From Rhyacophila brunnea (taxonomy: Eukaryota; Arthropoda; Insecta; Trichoptera; Rhyacophilidae), in contig JAGYXB010001008.1 in the NCBI GenBank assembly GCA_022495005.1, positions 62,001-126,000 on the forward strand: 64,000 nt of DNA, written 5' to 3'. This document shows, one piece after another, positions 10,590-21,900 of this stretch. Under the pieces are notes generated by a model. It saw only the letters and a program-made list of their open reading frames with translations. It had not been told where the DNA came from and did no database searches. Numbering within the stretch: the stretch's first letter is position 1; every line of letters starts with the position of its first letter. The position numbers were made by a program, and so were the translations under genes.

Positions 10590-11282
10590 CAGGAGGGGGC
10601 AAACTGCGGCCCGCGGGCCCGCCATCATTAATTGTACTTCTGATTACAAATAACTTTTTTTTTATATATTTTTTAAAAAATATTGACAATAGATTAAAAT
10701 TTGAAGAATTTCTTGTTTCGTAAATGTATTATCTCATTACGTCTTCCTTGCGTCTCGTGTCACACTATGTAACCACTATTTTCTACGTTGAACATCGATT
10801 TCAATAGATATTGATAGTGTGCCGACAGAGCTACAACTTGAGATTATTGATCTGCAGTGTGACACTGATTTAAGAGAATTGCATCGTCGTGAAGAAATCT
10901 CCAAATTTTACAATGCCCTTAATTCAGACAATTTCGACCAACTTAAAGATTATGAAAGAAAAATGTTCGTTATTTTTGGATCAACCTATATATGTGAACA
11001 AACATTTTCGATCATGAACCTCAATAAAAATTCTTTACGATCAAATATCTCCGATGCCCATTTAGAAGCAGCTTTGAGAATATCAACTACAAAATTAACA
11101 CCTGAATTTAAAAAAATGTTAAAAAAGGTACATCAGTTTAATTCTTCTCATTAATTTTTTGTAATGTTTATTTTTCGTGATAATAAATAGTGTATATCTA
11201 AAAATGGCATTTTACTTGCGGCACGCCGCTCATTTTTAATTCATGAATTTGGCCCTCCATCCAAAAAGTTTGCCCCCCCCTG
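10590..11282 (+). mobile_element. hAT element (Buster-like) with transposase C-terminus
   Basis: Ends CAGGAGGGGGCAAACTGC and inverted GTTTGCCCCCCCCTG. CTTTAAAG is duplicated exactly at 10582-10589 and 11283-11290. Its 693 bp carry the last third of a transposase (10819-11154), so it is a deletion derivative that cannot move by itself. Confidence 0.9.
10819..11154 (+). pseudogene. hAT transposase C-terminal dimerisation domain fragment
   Basis: Frame of 111 codons, opening at GTG. It contains LRELHRREEISKFYNAL and then MFVIFGSTYICEQTFSIMNL with LRSNISDAHLEAALRIST, the hAT family C-terminal dimerisation motif (the FGSTY-CEQTFS-MN block). The sequence is free of stops to its natural end FNSSH. 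The catalytic DDE part is missing, so I call it a pseudogene, although the intact frame is unusual for an old copy. Confidence 0.8.
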
Positions 11283-11290
11283 CTTTAAAG

Positions 11291-12098
11291 CAAAGCAACA
11301 AAAACATAAACACATGCTGTTTAATATAGCAAAAGAATTTAAATTCAATTAAAACTTTTATATAGATAATTAAGAAGAATAGTACCCACCTAAACACATT
11401 GAAAAGAGAATTAAAATTGACGAAAAATTGGAAATATGATTTAACGAGTTTCAAATTATCGAGGTTATAATGTACTAATTATTCTTTTCTTGGTTAAAAA
11501 TGCTCTAAATTTTGATATACATTAAATTAATGTGATATTATTATATAAATCAAAATTGTAAGGCTCATAATAATCCTAGGATAGGATAATGGATTCCCAA
11601 AAATGTTTAAACTTCTCTCATCTCAGAAGCGTCATTTTGCACATTGGTGACTTTGACATGATTGGGACGTAATTATATCGCCGACCCAGAACCAGAAGAA
11701 ACATAGTTGTGTGATTAATAAATACAAAGATTTTAGCTATAAAACATACATAGAGTAGAGGTAATTTGACAAAAGAAAAATAAAGACGTCGGAAACCACA
11801 CTGACAGAACTGAGCAAAAGTAAAAAGTTTCAAGCCACGGCTAAACCATTGATTCACCATAATACAATAGACTTTTTGCTCAATTCGCATAGATTTAAGG
11901 TATATACAATATCTATAATTAACTAAAAACTGCATTTTTTCGAGATACCTACTATAGTCTGATTTCAGGATAGCTAAGCAATATGAGAACTTTGACCACA
12001 GACACGGCAATATAACAATTTACCAACATGGTACTGAAATAATGACGAGCATGAAGCCTGATATGTCAAATATCTGGCAACACATTTACCTAATTCTT
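11291..12098. other. 3' flank of ZF-A, no gene
   Basis: Downstream (on the - strand) of the ZF-A stop codon, so it should hold the 3' UTR. I found no AATAAA close to the stop on that strand. An open frame at 11618-12010 (-) has no motif and is probably chance. Confidence 0.4.
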
Positions 12099-12902
12099 CT
12101 AATCTTCTAAAGCGTCAAATGACGCGTCCAAATCAGTACCATTGGCTTGATCGTCAGTCACGTCTGCAACATTGTGGTGACTTTCATTCGTGACATATTT
12201 AACAGCGTACGTAACATTGCCATCGTCTCCCTGTGCGACGGCATGAACCTCATAACGTATCTCGCCGTTGCCTTCTTCGTAACCGGCGCCATCGTCGCCT
12301 TCGTAAATCACAGAATCAAAATCCCCCTGCTCTTCCGTTGCCTTTTCAAATTCCACATAAGCCTCATCAGTCGGATTAACATCACTCACTATGTACATAT
12401 TATCGTTACAAGACTCAGTTACGTTTTCTGCGTAAATTTCTCCGCTTTCCGTTTCGTCAATGTTGGCATCTTTTTCGTAATACACATTCAATTCTTGTTC
12501 AATATTCCCTTCGACACTCAACTCTGCACCGTCTTTCGGTTCAGGTTCGTAAGAAATATATAATTCTTCGCCAACCGGTTCGTAAGAAGTGTTCTCTTTC
12601 TCGACTAATTCGCCTTCTTCTTCCTCGTAACTTACGTAAACCTCTTCCCCATTGTCTTGGCTATCTTTCTCTTCGTCAGGTTCCTCTTCTTGGTTATAGG
12701 CGTAAGTATAACTTTCGTCTTCTTCTTCTATAACAACGTTTTCTTCAACGATCATATCGGGCGCGTCGACCTCCTCCGAATCGTCTAGGTGTCTGCTTTC
12801 CATCTTGATATCTTTGTTTGTCAATTCCTTTAATGACTCCTCGAGAGCCGCTCTGACTTCTGCACCTCCTTCCACTTCCAGGACAAGGAATTGTCCAGGA
12901 TG
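12099..12902 (-). CDS. ZF-A exon 18: end of finger 18 and acidic Tyr-rich tail
   Basis: Acceptor TTGTTTTTCAG then CATCCTGG. The first codon is the last histidine of finger 18 (THMKQK|H). After it come about 265 residues rich in Glu/Asp and Tyr: VYVSYEEE, TSYEPVGE, LYISYEPE, NVYYEKD, VIYEGDD, EIRYEVH, VTYAVKY, ending SFDALED and TAG. Short acidic-aromatic units recur, a composition typical of activation domains; that role is inferred. Confidence 0.9.
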   Translation of the reverse strand, partial: HPGQFLVLEVEGGAEVRAALEESLKELTNKDIKMESRHLDDSEEVDAPDMIVEENVVIEEEDESYTYAYNQEEEPDEEKDSQDNGEEVYVSYEEEEGELVEKENTSYEPVGEELYISYEPEPKDGAELSVEGNIEQELNVYYEKDANIDETESGEIYAENVTESCNDNMYIVSDVNPTDEAYVEFEKATEEQGDFDSVIYEGDDGAGYEEGNGEIRYEVHAVAQGDDGNVTYAVKYVTNESHHNVADVTDDQANGTDLDASFDALED

Positions 12903-15900
12903 CTGAAAAACAACATTGGGATTAGATTTTCTTGCAAAATACATCAAGAGGTGATAATAAGAAGTATGGCTTGTTTGATTGCAATGCATAAATTAAGTTA
13001 TAAGAGCTGCAATAATATTTACAATTTTTATTGTGAATTCTTGATATAAAACTAAAACGAAAGACCAATTTTGATGACAACCTATTCTATCGTTAAAGCC
13101 AGTGGTAGTTTTCCATGAAGGAAATGAGGCAGTTGTTTCATCATGAAATATTAAAAACTCTAAAAAATTATATATATTTTTCACAACTCGAAGAAAGTTT
13201 CGTAAGAAATCTATCAAAGAATATTTTTAAGAAACCAGGTTATATTTAAATCCCAAAGGTGGTTTATCACACAAACAAAATTAATACAAGGTGGCCTATA
13301 ATAAACATACCAGTGCCCTGAGCCTACACATATATAAAACTGTTACTGGTTATAACTGTTCAAAACTACTAATGAAAGGATTCGAAATCGTTTATCAATG
13401 CTAGCATACGGATGTAAGAATGTACAAAATACTATTATGGTAATGACCATTCTTGTACTAAATGCAAACTAATCGCAGTTTCTTATCGTTATTTTCGTGA
13501 TGAGATAAAATATTCATTGGAATGCTTTTTTAGTACAGTAGATTTTTTTTTTAAATTAAAATCAAACGCAATGGACCGCGAGCTGAACACAATCCGACAT
13601 TCAATTTCAAAATAATCATATGTTTTTTTAATTCATTTGATCAGTGTTTCTCAACTTAACGAGACACTTCAAAACTAACTAGGATTTCGCAACACACCAA
13701 AATTGTTCAATCAATTGAAATAATAACACATTTGCACATTTAGAAAAAACACAAAACACACCAGAGTTATCCTCGCAACAGACCAGTGTGTGACAATTCA
13801 CAAGTTGGGAAACACTGATCTAGTATGTTATAATTACAAGTATAAACATTATTGCAAGGATCGATTCAATCATTGGTTTTTGAAGTTATACTTCTTTAGG
13901 CGCATTTGGAAAATCAGATCAGAGTGTATTTTTGGCGTGTGACATGTAACACATAATTTATTTTTCACACAAAAAAACGCACTCGATCGGATTCGAACCA
14001 CCGATTGTTCGGTTATCAGCCGAACGCACTACCTTTACGCCACAGTATGATACTGCAATCGTGACGATTATACAGTATAATATTATAGTTTAGAATTGTT
14101 CCGTTGCCTAGGCAGCGAATTTATTATTGTCGGCCATTTGCAATTCCTTACGTAAACAAACTATTAAACGTCATAGTGGTAGTTGTTACTTTAAAAATAA
14201 AAACAACTATAAATAATTATATAATTTAGTAATATAAGTTAAAGTGTATAGAAATAAACCAACGGCGTTCCAATAAGCGGTCCTTTTTCTAGTGTGTAAT
14301 TTAACAAGATAATTAAGAGCTAGTCGAAGAATCTAGGTTATCACAAGTTTTGTTTTTGTTTTGTTACGCCAAAGAAGCATAACTTCTAACGCGCGTACAT
14401 AAGTACACACACCGATTTTTTTTAACCTAAAGCAATTGTCTACTCACACTATTTGAATGTTTGGGAGCTTTTCAATTGTCTAAACCAGTGTACTCACAAA
14501 TTACCTAAACAATAGAGAAAATGACTAAATAATATTATTTCAGAAGTGAACGCAATATTTGGCCATATTTTGTGATTTAGATCGGTCAATATACTAACAT
14601 TAGCGATATCAAACAGAAATGTATGGCTTTTTGTATGTCAGTAAACTTTCGCAGTTAATAACGTGCAGAACGTTCTTGATTCAAATTTGTGTTTGAATTA
14701 GTAGCTAGCTTTTTGAAATAAGATTTCATCCCTTTTTATTGTAAAATATGGCAAAAAATTCCGTCGAGCCGGATTTGAACCAGCGACCTATGGATAACAA
14801 CGTATTATGTTTTACTCTACAGTCCACCGCTCTACCAACTGAGCTATCGACGGTGTACGTTTCTTGAGAAAGTTTTCCAATAGATTAAGTTATTCAAATT
14901 ATGTATAGGTAGGTAGTCAATTTGCCTACGTTAAACAGGTTATCAAGAGGTGTAATGTCTTTAATGTTAACGTATTGATAACCTTTTATCTATCCAAATG
15001 ATAAATTATATTCACCACGCAGAGAAGTGATTTATTTTCATTTGGACATTAATTGCTCTACAGTCTATAATAGTGATCAGCAGATTGTCGATTGGATAGG
15101 GGGAGTCGACAATATTCTTAGACTTTTCAGCTTTTAGTTTTAATAGTATGGTCACAAGTATTTAAGATTAGATGGTTGCTTTAGACATACTGTAATTTTT
15201 CATGTTTCACTTGAGCTGACTCAAAGTGTACAGTGTGAGTGGACAACATTCGGTGGGGCGTGAACGGCGTGCGCAACTCAAACGTATAACCAAAAACACA
15301 TTGACTACAAACATTTCACACACGGTTATACGCCCCGCCGAACACTGTCCACTCAGGCCGTAGGCCGACAGGAGAGAATCAATAATAAAGAGTAGCGCAA
15401 AGTGGAATGGAAAGGTGCATGTTGGTCACGACATAGGAAGACCACAAAAGAAACAGAAAAAGAAGCAAACGAGGCAATGAAATAGAAAGCCCCCGGATGG
15501 ATAAATTGATAAAATTCCACAAGAAATATATGGCAGTAAAAATCACCCACGATGGCCGCGCGGCTTAAGCGTTGGACTATTACGCCGTGGGTCCCAGGTT
15601 CGAATCCTGGGTCTGGGAAGTACGCATATTGTTTTTCAATTTGTGTCTATCAGGGTATGGACCTAATAGGTTGAGCAAGTGGCTGACATCCATTTCTCGT
15701 AAAAAACAAAATCTGTTAATAAAAACCTCTACTCTGTGGAGGCCCATATGATCCTATTAGGATCGGACATGGTCGAAAGAAAGAAAGAAAAGTCAAAAGC
15801 CTATGATAGGAGTGGAAGAAGCTAGACAAGACCTTCATCCAGAATTGAATCGACTATGATGTAATGATTCTTAATCAAAGACAAAAACAAAACTGCCTCA

Positions 15901-18900
15901 CCTTCTGCTTCATGTGAGTGTTGAGATTGGATCTGACATGGAACAGTTTAGAGCAGTGCGGACATCTGTGCTGTCTCTCTCCCGTGTGAATGAGACGATG
16001 ATTTTTCATCGCATGAGATCTTCTAAAGGCGAGGCCGCAAATGTCGCAGGGGTAAGGGCGTTCCCCAGTATGGATTCTGGAATAAAATTGATACTTTATG
16101 AATAGTGAATGTAAATGAATGTAGTATTCATCCGTAGGCAAGATACAGTAGAATCTCGTTAAATTATTACAGTACAGACAATTTCGAACTATGAATTACG
16201 AATTCGTAAATCTATAACATCATTTATTGCTATGACTTCTTCGTTATTAGGGTGATAATATAAAATAAAACAAATCCCCGAATATTTCAAACAAAATGCT
16301 TATTCATTCAAAGAAGACATTTTTATGAATATTTTATTTACAGGCAACGGTGCATTAAACGTTGACTGTAAATTAAAGAATAAGAATAGAAGAAAGAGAA
16401 AGAATAAAAATTATTTACGAAAATACACTTGAAAATTTAAACATCTTATATGTCATACATATTATATCCTGACCAGTGTTGCCATATTTACAAAGTGGAA
16501 TTATAGTGCATAGCCTCTAAAATTATAGTATTTCGGCAAAAATTATAGTACGCGTTGAATTACCAATACTTTTCGGCATTTTCAAAAAATTACACGTAAA
16601 GTGATTAACGAGACCTTTTTTAGACAAAATTCAGATGTAAAGTAACTGACGAAAGCTTTTTTTTTAGCTCTCCCAAACATCTTTAGTCCTATATTTCATC
16701 TATTGCCAACTTTTTTTCCGTATATTAACAATTATAGTATTATCGGACTTTTATATCGTACATAGTGCATGTATTTGTATAGCAAAGTTGTATGTGTCTA
16801 GAGATGCCATGTTAACTGGAGCGGTAGTTATGAAGTGTTAATGAATTCGCCAGGCCAAACAGTTTTTAATTATTTTGTAACTTCAAAAATTTCGAATTAA
16901 GCGTATGATAACAGAGAATGGTGTCACAAGTTACCTATGATGCTCGTTCCTCCGCCCCTTGGTTCTGAAGTACATGGAGCAGTAGTTGCAGGCGAAGGGC
17001 TTCTCTCCCGTGTGGCAGCGCTTGTGGCCATCCAACTCCGCTGTGGAGAAGAAGCACTGCCCACAGATGGCGCATGGATGACGCTGTTCACGCAAGTGAA
17101 CTCTCCTGCACATCAAAATCAATTAATCAGACCATCTGATTGTGTAAAAATAGTTGTAACCAACATAAACTAACTGATGGTCACCAGTAATGTGAATATA
17201 CGGGAATGGGATGACTGGCCTCCGGACAATTGGACGCCGCACTGTCGTAGACACGTGTAGACGAGGTATTTTAATCAGTTTCTATCTACTACTTAGTAGT
17301 TTGAATTCATTTTACTCTTAACATAATGTATTCTTTATCGCGGATTGAGAATTACCAAGCCTAATGCTTTATATTAAATAAAAAACTCTTTTTTCGTTGA
17401 AACTTAAACATATGCACGATTAAATCATTGTTTACGTCTGCATATTTACATTCTTACCAACTATTAAATCATAATATAATCATTGAAGTATAAATGATAA
17501 TATTGAATATTTTCTTTTAAAGTACCTATAGTACCTAACGTCTATTTATTTTCGAATTCCGTTGCGTCCAGTTGTCCGGTGCCAAATCGTCCTAGACCCG
17601 AATAAAAAAAATTATTTCTGACTTACCACAGTACCTTTTGCTTATGCAGACATGCTTTATGTGCAGAATATTTGAACATTTTGATAATAATATGGGGGAT
17701 CCAAAGATATTGATGAAAACCTTCACCACAAAAACACAGTAATTATAGATTCACTCCATCAATCAATTTCAAACATTATTAAATGTGCAGAATCTGCATG
17801 ATACACCCTGAAACTTGAATTTCTTATGAATAGATGGTATTGTTTCATCATTTCGAATATAAAACATGTCTGACTTCGACCGAAATTAAAACATTCACAT
17901 TATAATACAAATGTGACTAAAACTACCTGTGAAAAGTCAGTCTGCATCAATTATTTGTACATAGATTAGGCAGTCAAATAGAGCAAATCATCAAAATTAC
18001 GAATACTTAGATGAACAATCACATAAATCAGGTACAGTAAATCCCTGTTAATACAACACGGTTTTTTCGAAATTCGCCGTAATTCAAATTTTTTGCAAAA
18101 ATTCATAAAATCAATTTATAGCGATTTCAAACAATTTTACAAAATTGGAACAGGTTTTTCAAGTTTATTTAGAATTTTGTAATTCCGAGTTGTTTTTCGA
18201 TTTTCTGTCCCTTCAATTTTAAATTAACGGAGTTTTAGAGTATTACACATAATAATGAAACGTCAAAACAGGTCGCCATCTTTCAATGCGCCGATGTACA
18301 GAGTATAAATATTTCTATGGCTAACAATTTAACCACAATAAAAAGGTTGAGGAATCGTGAACATTAAGGCTAAGGCCACATAGGCAGGTGCCTTGCTTGG
18401 TGGTTACGTGCTAGGTGACACTTACGTGAGGGTGAATTTATGTGGACGTTGTTTTTTAAATTCTTAAAATAGGGTCTGCTTAACTCATCCGGTGTACTTC
18501 CTTGTACCTATATTCTTAATATTTTTTGTATGTACACATTTATACTGTTGAATATCTTAATACTGATCTATCTCTTGTGTTATGTACATAAAACTGTTTT
18601 AAATTTGTTTCTAAATGTCATGTTGTGAACGTCTTAAACTTATAATTTGTAATGTCCACAATATGTAAAATAAATTGAAATTAAAAAAAAAAATTAGAAA
18701 TTAATATCTTAGCAAACGGACGCACACTATACTATCGCAATGGCCACACTGCACGCTTTGCGCCTTGCTACGTGATTATTAGTCACCTAGTGAGTCTCCC
18801 GGCGAACAAACGTGATGGTTATTTTTATTGTGTCACCTAGTGATTTTTTCAAGATGGCAGATGTTTCTTCAGTATGACAAACGTCAAACACCGTATATTT

Positions 18901-21900
18901 TGAGGTTATGACTCATGGGATGAATTGACATTATGCACCCAACAAGTTCGAATTTGAGACTATCGAAATTTTAAACTTAAATTCTCTGTGAGAAGTAGGT
19001 AGCTTTCTGGTTAGTTTTGAGAGTGACATAGCGTTGTTGACTTGAGCGCTCCCAAATGTCAAATGAATTTGTACCTAAGGAGTGCAATGTGACAGTAATT
19101 TTTTTAGTAGACAAGCATAGCACCTAGCTCAGCACTAGCGAAACACCTACCTATGTGGCCGAAGCCTTAGTGTTGTTATACAAAAAATTCAAACGCAATC
19201 GAGGATCCAAGTATAACTATCAAATTTTATTTAAATTATACATACTTGTGATGGGTATCTAACCCGGCTCTGTGTGCGAAGCCATTGCCGCATAATGCAC
19301 ACAAATAGACACCGCCATTATGAACTCTGAAAAACAAAAAGAAACCATGTTAAAAAATTGTTACATAATTTGATATGGCATTCATTATTTTACAAGCACT
19401 TATATATCGTCGCCGTATATGTCAAGGGAGCCAAGCCACAAATTTGGCGAATATGAGTAAAGTACACAAAAGCATTTTAAAATCATTAAAGATGCAGTGG
19501 TCAATGGATTTAAGCCACAAAACTTTTCTGACTACCACACACGTGTGCCAACTGTACATTTCAATATTCAGTGGTCAAGAGATATAACACACATAACTTC
19601 TAAGATACTATTTTTTTTAGTTATTTGTACAAAATAATAAAAAGATAATACCACAAAGTATATTCTATATTGAAAGTTTCACCGTTATATCTTTAAAAAC
19701 AAAAAAGTTCAATAACAAAATGTTACTGTTTTTGTCACACAAAATCTTTGAGTGCCTGTTTCTCAGCATTATGATTTTGTGGACTGGCTCCCTTGACATC
19801 TACGGCGACGATATGCTGTTTCATAAGCCCACACAGGACACTTGTTGATCAGTAGGATTTTAAATATATTTACCTCGTGTGCCCCTCCAATCCAACTTTG
19901 GTTTGGTAGACTTTTTCACATTCTGTGCAAGCAAAAGGACCTGAAATTCAAAATACCACAACTGAGACACGAGATACTCCACACATTCATAATGACTCAA
20001 CTCAATTTTTTAAACGTATGTTTGATTTAAAGCAAAGACCTAATGCATTGAGTGAATGATTGACAACGAACCGTCGTAATAAAGCTTATTACAATAGTTT
20101 ACATGTAAATTGTACGTATTACATTTCACTGTAGCACAGTTTGCCGTGAGCTTTCTTATCGGAAAGAAATAACATGTACTATACGGTCATCTCTATAGCA
20201 CCGAGATGAAGCAGTTACGCATTGTTCGTGGAGCATTGCAGACAATGTTTCAATTTTATTAAATCCTAACCTAACCATACCTAAGAAATAATCCAGTATA
20301 TTGGCTATTTTCAAAATTTGTTTGCCGCTGGCTTCCTGTAAACCGACAAGAACCGTGTTTTATTTAGACATGAATTTTATCTCAGTACCAACGACCCAAA
20401 GAGGTTAGACAGTTTTTAATATACGACCATATATTTCCGATACAAGATTTCACGGAGAAGTTTGATACGGCGAACTACATATGTACAAATTTACCGACAC
20501 GATTACAATAACATAATAGTAATTTACTTTTTTATACAATATTTCAATTATAATCCATTAGTAAATTTGGAATAATTCAAAATATTCTGATTCGGTATTC
20601 GGAAATATACGTAGACCAATCAGTGAAAATGGAGTATGTCGACGTGAGTTTAATCATGAATTGTAAAGTTAGTGCAATGAACTGGATATTGAGAAATTTA
20701 TAGGGATCCAGAGTCCGCTGGGTCAAAGAAACAATGAATAATCGAAACGCTTAATGTCGACAACGCTTAAGGGACGATGATGCGCCAGAAGACTGTTGTT
20801 CTGGTGGCTGGATCGAGTAAAAAAGGACCTCCAACTGACAATGTTGAGGCAGCCAGAGCCCACACAGGGCTGGGCCACCATTAATAATAATAATTCAGAA
20901 GATTTAATGGATGTCCTTACCAGCCTTAAGTTTGTCCTGCAGTAACGAATTGTCTCCGTGTTCGATGTCTCGATGTTTGGCGAGTTGCTTTCTCATATTG
21001 AAGCCCTCCCCGCAATCGGCACATTTATAACTAGTACTGTAATCATAAATGGAAATAAAAATTATTACTAAAATTAAAATCTACTTTGAGAAAGTTGATG
21101 AATTTTATTTTGATATACTTGGACAGTGTGGAAATTTACCACACCATCCCTGAAGGTAAAGCAGTGGGGAAAGCTGAGGACATGGCCCCCATAAGGGGGG
21201 GCCTGACAGGGCTCTAGCCTGGGGGCCCGGGCTCAGGAAAGGCCCGGCGTGGCGATTCGACCAGATAGATGATTTAAACACACATCACAAATTCTCTCGA
21301 ATAGTAAAAAAAAATCACTATTTATCGTCAATAATGTTATTGCTTAAAATTATGTGGTTGTACGATACAATTTTTAATTGTGTATCGATACTCGACAACT
21401 CCATAATTCAAATATACAAAAAACACTAAATATACACATTAATTTTACCGCATACACCATTTTGGAAAACGCTACTGTAGAGTGTCACACTGCCTTTATC
21501 TTTAGCGATAGGTAGGGGGGCTGTCAAATATCCTAGCCTGGGGGCCCGCTTCAGGATATGGGGGCCATGGCTGAGGGCATCCAAGATACATATTGCGTTG
21601 TGGTGCAAAGTTGAAATAGTTAGGGACAATTTCATTTTAATATACTATATAATACAGTCGAACTTGGTTATTACGATCACGGAAATAGCGAGATCTCGGA
21701 TGTAATGAGGAAACATTCGTTGACATTTTAGTTAATGATTTTCTCCATACATTTAATCACTTTTACAATGAGCTACTTCTCGGGTATACCGAGCAAAACT
21801 GTTAATGTGTCGATCGTTTTTCGATTCGTCGAATCGAACAACATTTTCGACCCTATGCAATAAAATCCGACCGGGCATTTAACTAGACCAACGCCGCCGG

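Noticed and set aside
12147..12563. 138-codon open frame on the + strand
   Set aside because: It lies opposite ZF-A exon 18; its hydrophobic text comes from the antisense of acidic codons, and there are no gene signals.
13979..14047. Possible second tRNA gene
   Set aside because: Box A, box B and anticodon hairpin look right, but T and acceptor stems do not pair and no terminator follows.
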